From positions 1,798,001-1,862,000 of the forward strand of contig JAHLMK010000004.1 in the NCBI GenBank assembly GCA_019915135.1: a stretch of DNA of 64,000 nt, in the 5' to 3' direction. Shown piece after piece: positions 59,145 to 64,000 of the stretch. The translations under genes were made by a program, and so were the position numbers. A model generated the notes under the pieces. It saw only the letters and a program-made list of their open reading frames with translations, had not been told where the DNA came from and ran no database searches. How positions within the stretch are numbered: the stretch's first letter is position 1; each line of letters opens with the position of its first letter. The DNA is from Strobilurus pachycystidiatus (taxonomy: Eukaryota; Basidiomycota; Agaricomycetes; Agaricales; Physalacriaceae).

Positions 59145-60041
59145 AATGAGGGGCAATTTATCATTGATTGAATCCTTCTTAAGATAACCGGAATTTCGCC
59201 ACCAAAAGCCCTCAGAGAGAGACAATGGTATGCGAACAGATAACTTGAAGAGACAGGTATGCATGCCTCGATCTGTCTGAGGTAGACGTAACGCTAAATC
59301 CGACGGAGTATCGTGCATAGTAGTCATGTGGCGTTCTGAAAGCTTCTGCAGTCTCTTTCAATTCCTGAGGTCTCCGTGCATCTTGAATATCACATGCAAC
59401 TCAGGGAAAGAACAGCAATATCTTACGCTCAACGACGAGTCAGCGTGGATGGACTATAGAGCGTAGATGATCGGAACCCACACTCTACTGTCTTTCAATT
59501 CAAACATCAAGTGCATCGCTGAGCTCTAGGTCATCGATTCATCAACGGGACCAGTACCAAATCTCAGCGCCTCATACAAGGCGTCACGAAGGTCAGCACC
59601 GCCATCCTCCTAGATTTTCTACAGTACAGCATTCATACAGTGAATGTCGATGGTCTATCATCATCTTATTCTTGTCCAGCAATGACGCTTGGATACTCGA
59701 ATGTTGCCCTCCTGCCTGCTCCGCCTACTCGTACAAAAATTTTACTGTAAGTACGCGAATTCATCAATGAAACGCGCTGACACCAGGGTGATACTAGTCA
59801 CCCGCCTGTCACCCGCCATGAGAGAGCAGACAGCTATCACCCTGGTGTCACCCGCCCTGTTATGTAGAGCCTTGTAGAGCAGAAGGCTGAGACAGGAGCA
59901 AGAGCTAATAAGCGATGCCCATATATCACCGCTCACACGAGTCCCCACCTGCGTGTCACCGCTCCTAACACCGCCTTCACCCCCGCCTCATAAAGCGGCG
60001 TCTCCCTCTCTCTCATATACCCACCCTTCACGACCCTTATC
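59145..60041. other. 0.9 kb intergenic with a palindrome
   Basis: No gene is seen. The only structure is the inverted repeat at 59779-59849 and a cluster of TCACCC strings around it, upstream of the Ser-rich gene. Confidence 0.45.
59779..59849. repeat. perfect 15-bp inverted repeat
   Basis: Arms GACACCAGGGTGATA (59779-59793) and its exact complement (59835-59849) enclose 41 bases. Additional CACCCGCC/TCACCC strings lie inside and after it. It lies about 0.2 kb upstream of the Ser-rich gene and could be a regulatory or hairpin element. Confidence 0.8.
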
Positions 60042-61239
60042 ATGTATGTCCCTTTTATCACACGGAGCAAAGAAGAGTCCGTGTCGACTCGGAAGCGATT
60101 GTACCGACGGAAGGGAGGCGGAGGAGGCGGCACTGGCAGCTCGAGCAGCGGGAAGAGTGGGTCCAGTTCCAGTTCCAGTTCAAGCGGGAGCTCCAGTTCG
60201 GGCGGGAAGAGCACCGGTTCTAGCAGCAGTGGGAAGAGCGGCTCCAGTTCTTCTAGCAGCGGGAAGAGCTCCGGCTCCAGCTCCAGCTCCAGTTCATCCT
60301 CGTCTTCCAGCGGGAAGTCGAGCGGTACAAGCTCGACCGGAAAGTCATCCAAATCCAAATCTTCCTGGACTGGCTGGAGCTCAAGCTCAAGTTCGACCAA
60401 GAAGTCCAGTTCCTCCAAAACACCCAAGGCGTACAGCAACGGCGGAGGCGCTGTTACGACCATTGCAGCAGGGAACCTCTTCGCTGGCCGGACAGCAGGC
60501 GGTGGTACGAGAAGCAGCATATACGGGAACAGGTGAGGTTTTTCGTTGTTCCGTTTTTCTGAGTGCTGATCGTGGTCTATGAAAAGGATTTATGGGAGCG
60601 GATATCCGGGTATCGCAGGTCGTGGCGTAGCTGGTCGTGGATTCCCCTTCTACTTCTGGCCACTGGCTTGGGGAACTGCCGGAGCCGGAACGTACCATTA
60701 CCTGTACAACGACGAGGTGGGCGTCTTGATCTTGACAAACGAAACAGCTCCGATTCTAACACGCTATAAAGTATGGCCTTCCTGACAACTCTAGCCGTCC
60801 AGGCGGCTTCCAAGCGACCGCAGCGTTCCAATCCGCCTCCACCAGCACCATCTTCCGGATCGTAGCTGACAACAACACCGTCGTGGACCTCATCGGCGAC
60901 ATCAACGCGAACTGCTCGTCAAAGCTCACCACAACATCCACCACCGCTGCACCGTACAACGCCAGCCTCGTCCACCCAGAGCAGATCGTGCAGTACTATC
61001 GGGCTAGCAGCGCCGCGCTGAGCATCGATGGCTACAACAACTCGGCAGTGTTCTCCACGAGCGACAATACCACAGATACCCCCATACCTTCGTCCGTGGA
61101 CTCTTCGTTATTGGAATGCCTGAATATCACTATTGGCACGGCGATACCCTTAGTCGACGGCGCGGGAGGTTTCAGGCCAAACCTCGGCACATTGGGTTTG
61201 CTGTACTTGATCTTTTGGTGGATGAAGGAAATACTGTAA
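60042..61239 (+). CDS. Ser/Gly-rich protein with C-terminal membrane anchor
   Basis: Three exons, 60042-60532, 60587-60716 and 60772-61239, join in phase to 362 aa. Residues 25-150 are almost only Ser, Gly, Lys and Thr (units such as SSSSGKSGSSSS), then comes a Gly-rich GSGYPGIAGRGVAGRGFPFY with FWPLAWG. The second half reads SRPGGFQATAAFQSASTSTI, DNNTVVDLIGDINANCSSKL, and EQIVQYYRASSAALSIDGYN, with many N-glycosylation sequons and a Cys pair. The last 15 residues are hydrophobic (LGLLYLIFWWMKE). I recognise the layout as a mushroom family of unknown function, probably extracellular and membrane- or GPI-anchored. No typical signal peptide is seen at the start, so an upstream exon could be missing. 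Confidence 0.75.
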
Positions 61240-61332
61240 ACACACGTCGAGTTGTGTTGTGGATTTCACGACCTTATTGTATACCCTATCATGATGATTG
61301 AGTTTGCGAGAGTCTGGTCGAGCCGCCGTCGC

Positions 61333-61362
61333 GTAGTAGTAGTAGTAGTAGTAGTAGTAGTA
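61333..61362 (+). repeat. (GTA)10 microsatellite
   Basis: Ten perfect GTA units lie about 95 bp after the stop of the Ser-rich gene, probably in its 3' UTR. Confidence 0.95.
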
Positions 61363-61887
61363 TCGAATGCGTCTGGAGCAGTCTAGAATTTGTGGTCTAG
61401 GTTCAGTAGTCGGCGATTGTGGGCGTCTGTAGGCATAGGCTACAACTCACGAGAGAAGTTGAAGCAAATCGCAGGCTCTGCTTCATGAGCATTCGGTGAA
61501 AAGGGGCTACATACGGTTGTTCGTGAGTAACCGCGACACTATCACGACTTTGATTGACTGGCTGGTCTGGAGTGCAGGGGCAAGGGTGACCCGAGTGCCC
61601 CCGATGTTGACGGTGAGAAGGTTGGGATGGGCGGGCATTCGAAGAGCGATGATAAGGGAGGGAGGAGGACTGGTTCTCTCTCTCGAGTGCGCTGGAAACC
61701 AAAACAAGCAATGTCAGGGATTCGCAGAATATGGATTACCATTGGTTGCCTGGTGGCCATCTTGTTATGTAGGTTCACAAGCAAGACAAGTGTTGGGCTT
61801 TGAAATTGTTTATTTGTCCTCAGTACATGACTGCAATGTTGGTGTTGTGGGAGGGAAAGATCGTGGATGAATTGGAAGGGACAGTCT
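61363..61887. other. convergent intergenic, no gene seen
   Basis: Between the Ser-rich gene and COX5A. A plus frame at 61496-61870 and minus frames opposite it have no recognisable content. Confidence 0.45.
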
Positions 61888-62337
61888 CTACGACGTCTGG
61901 GGGTACAGCTCCTCCTTGGTCATGATGCCTTTTCGAACGGACTCAATACACTTTCGCAATAGTTAGAAGAGCAGCATACCTAATTCCTCCCTCAGACCCT
62001 TGAGCTCATCCAGATAGGACTGGTACTGCGCCTTGTTCTCGACTTTTTCGCTGACACCCTCGAAGATCCTGACGGCGGTGGCATAGTCGTTGACACGGCG
62101 AGCGGCACGGACGGCCTCCTCGACGACGGCGGGGCTGGGCACGAGATCATGTGCGAAGCAGTTGTTGAGGCCACGCTGGACCTCGAAGAGGTCTTCAGCG
62201 TTTTTGAAGAAGGTGACATAGCGCTCCGAGAAAGCCTCGAAAGACTCCTGGGCATGGCCGTGGGCAAGGCGGACCTGCGCTGGGCGGGCGGCGAGGCGGA
62301 GGGCGGGCCGGGAGGCAATGCGAACGGCGGACAACAT
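61888..62337 (-). CDS. COX6: cytochrome c oxidase subunit 5A / yeast Cox6 homologue
   Basis: A nuclear-encoded peripheral matrix-side subunit of complex IV. Two exons, 62337-61980 and 61928-61888, join in phase to 132 aa. The presequence is MLSAVRIASRPALRLAARPA. The family body reads ESFEAFSERYVTFFKNAEDL, FEVQRGLNNCFAHDLVPSPA, VVEEAVRAARRVNDYATAVR and IFEGVSEKVENKAQYQSYLD. Reading straight through would end at GMLLF; splicing a 51-nt intron instead gives EELGIMTKEELYPQTS, which matches the family end (ELGIxTxEEL), so the short second exon is real. It is divergent from the KHE gene, with 257 bp between the starts. Confidence 0.96.
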
Positions 62338-62594
62338 GGTGGTTGCGGGATAAGAGGCGGGCTGGACTCGGGCCGATCGCTTAGGGTCGGGTTGTCAAAT
62401 GTAAAATTCGAAGATGATATTTGCTGTAGAACACCCTGAAGTATCAACCTTTCAATGGCAAGGACTGTTGCTTCCAGGTTGCTTCAAATGTAGGAAGCTT
62501 CAGGTCATGGCCAGCCAGGCCAGGAGCCACTTCGAGCTGTGGTAAGTTTCTGCACGTGATCTATACGCGCCTTGCTCCGCACCACGACCATTCA

Positions 62595-63630
62595 ATGACC
62601 CGTCAAACGATGATGCGCATCATCGCTCTCCCTCTACGCCGCCCAGCGCCCTCCGCGCGTGTCCCGCTCCTTCCTACACCGCGCGTGATGACATACTACC
62701 ACTTCCAGCTCAATCAACCGCAACCCCTCCCCAACGTCACCAGCGAGAAATCGGCGTCATATCTACCCGAAGGCGGCATCGCAAAATGGGCGCAGAACAA
62801 GGCGGCGAACATCTGGTCGGGGTTCGGAAAGGCGAAGGACGGGTCATGGCAGGTCCGTCGTCGCGACAAATTGCGCCAACGGTATTGGCTGACCCATCGC
62901 ACAGTTGAAGGTGTTCCAGTACGGGGAGCGCCTGATTGACCGGATTGACTTTGAAGAGCTGGCTCTGAAAAGTATAGACCCTTCTCTTGGACCGACAATA
63001 TCCCATCCGGCGCGTACTGAGAAGCCAATCGTGAAGGTACAATCGTTTGGACTCTTATAAGTGTGCAAGCACTTATAATTACTTCACAGATTCCCCTCGT
63101 CTACCCACCTTCCGTACTGTCTGGGGACTCCTCAGTAGCCCTTCTCAAATCCCTTGTCCAAATACGCTCACCTAAACACAAACGACTCTTCTGGGTGTAC
63201 TTACTCGCAGCCCCGTTTACGGCCCCATTCATGATCATCCGTACGTTTCTTCCCTCCTAGCACAACCCTTTCTAACACTATCTTCATAGCCATAATACCG
63301 AACATACCGTTTTTCTTCTGCGTCTGGCGCTCATGGTCGCACTATCGTGCTTTCCGTGCCTCAGAATACCTACAAACCCTCCTTGATCATGACGCCATAG
63401 AACCAGAGGCAAGCAAAGACTTGGACGACATATATAGCAACTACGCCCCGAAACCTCTACCCGCACCATCCCCAGAAGCGACCGCCACACCAGAACCGCC
63501 CTTCGATGACCAGCTGCTCTTGACGCGCGAAGGCATCCCTCAAATACGGACCACATTCGAGCTCGATTCTACGGCAGAATCAGACATGTACAGAGCAGTG
63601 GAACAGGCACGTGTGCGCGAAAAGACATAG
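62595..63630 (+). CDS. mitochondrial K+/H+ exchange-related protein
   Basis: Four exons, 62595-62852, 62905-63036, 63090-63240 and 63290-63630, join in phase to 293 aa. Features of the yeast Mrs7/YDL183C family (mitochondrial K+-H+ exchange-related) are visible: a basic N-terminus (MTRQTMMRIIALPLRRPAPS), KAANIWSGFGKAKDGSWQ and LKVFQYGERLIDRIDFEELA, then HPARTEKPIVKIPLVYPPS. A hydrophobic hairpin follows, KRLFWVYLLAAPFTAPFMII and PNIPFFFCVWRSWSHYRAFR. The C-terminal tail is acidic and soluble. The family supports K+/H+ exchange across the inner mitochondrial membrane and so matrix volume control. It pairs head-to-head with COX6. Confidence 0.9.
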
Positions 63631-64000
63631 CGACGTGGTCTGTAATTTAGTAGACATTTTATCTTACAACAAGAGTATGTAATTCACAGTAGCGTGAAGA
63701 GCGAAGCAGTGTATCAAACCTCCCAACCTTCGCAGTCTATCCTTCAGTCTCTCTTAGTCTTGCTCGAGGACGTCTAGCAAGGTCGGTATATGATCATTCG
63801 TATCTGCTCAAATTTCTATCTCACTTGAGCGAGGACGCGCCATTCTCGTCTCAATCTGCGCCATTTACCTTGCCAATTGGTCTAACAATACAAGAGCCCT
63901 GTCGCTACGAGGCATCAACGCTTCAAGTGACACTCGAATGATCACTTCATGTCGGTAGCTCAAGGCAGGTCTTGAACGTTGGACCTCAAGCTTGGCCAAA
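63631..64000. other. window end, no gene seen
   Basis: The 3' flank of the KHE gene. No recognisable frame up to the window edge. Confidence 0.5.

Noticed and set aside
60042..60520. 195-codon minus-strand frame rich in Glu/Leu/Pro
   Set aside because: It is the antisense shadow of the Ser-rich coding run.

Overview
The window reads as nuclear DNA of a filamentous basidiomycete, most likely an Agaricomycete. Genes are dense and mostly cut by many short introns (about 45-65 nt, GT/AG with a few GC/AG), and several families are typical of mushrooms: an F-box protein, a TLC-like membrane protein, a DUF2235 hydrolase, and secreted or membrane-anchored Ser-rich proteins. There are no bacterial-style operons. 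I rebuilt exon structures by hand, requiring phase-consistent joins that restore known family motifs. Where that succeeded I state exon coordinates, and where it failed I say so.

Layout. 1-1150 holds two decayed copies of an unknown gene. 1.4-12.7 kb is a compact housekeeping block: COQ5 (ubiquinone methyltransferase), an ASCC1/AKAP7-like 2H phosphoesterase, a 10-exon DUF2235 hydrolase, cytoplasmic tryptophanyl-tRNA synthetase, cullin 1 and the H3K56 acetyltransferase Rtt109. 14.4-27.3 kb carries a disordered coiled-coil protein, the rRNA-processing factor Fcf2, mitochondrial uS12m, the SSU processome protein Utp3/Sas10, an F-box protein, a small unknown protein and an EAF-type elongation factor. 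28-44.6 kb is looser: a TLC-like membrane protein whose intron carries a hAT-type MITE, an unknown acidic protein, BUD32, a membrane-anchored glycoprotein-like protein, a Ca2+/H+ exchanger, a second MITE copy, a diverged direct repeat and a divergent actin paralogue.

45-55 kb looks like a metabolic island: a Vba-type MFS transporter, an isocitrate-lyase-like protein that has lost its catalytic Cys/His motif, an HpcH/HpaI-type aldolase with a substituted Arg, an allantoate/pantothenate-type MFS symporter and an NTF2-like small protein. 55-64 kb has mitochondrial mL58, a PCMH-type FAD oxidoreductase, a Ser-rich membrane-anchored protein, COX5A/Cox6 and a mitochondrial K+/H+ exchange protein.

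Five genes serve mitochondria (COQ5, uS12m, mL58, COX5A/Cox6, KHE protein) and two serve ribosome assembly (Fcf2, Utp3), several of them in head-to-head pairs with short shared promoters. The most notable observations are the pair of MITEs with perfect 8-bp target duplications, the divergent actin with a scar where its DNase-I loop should be, and the neighbouring lyase and aldolase that both carry altered active-site motifs.
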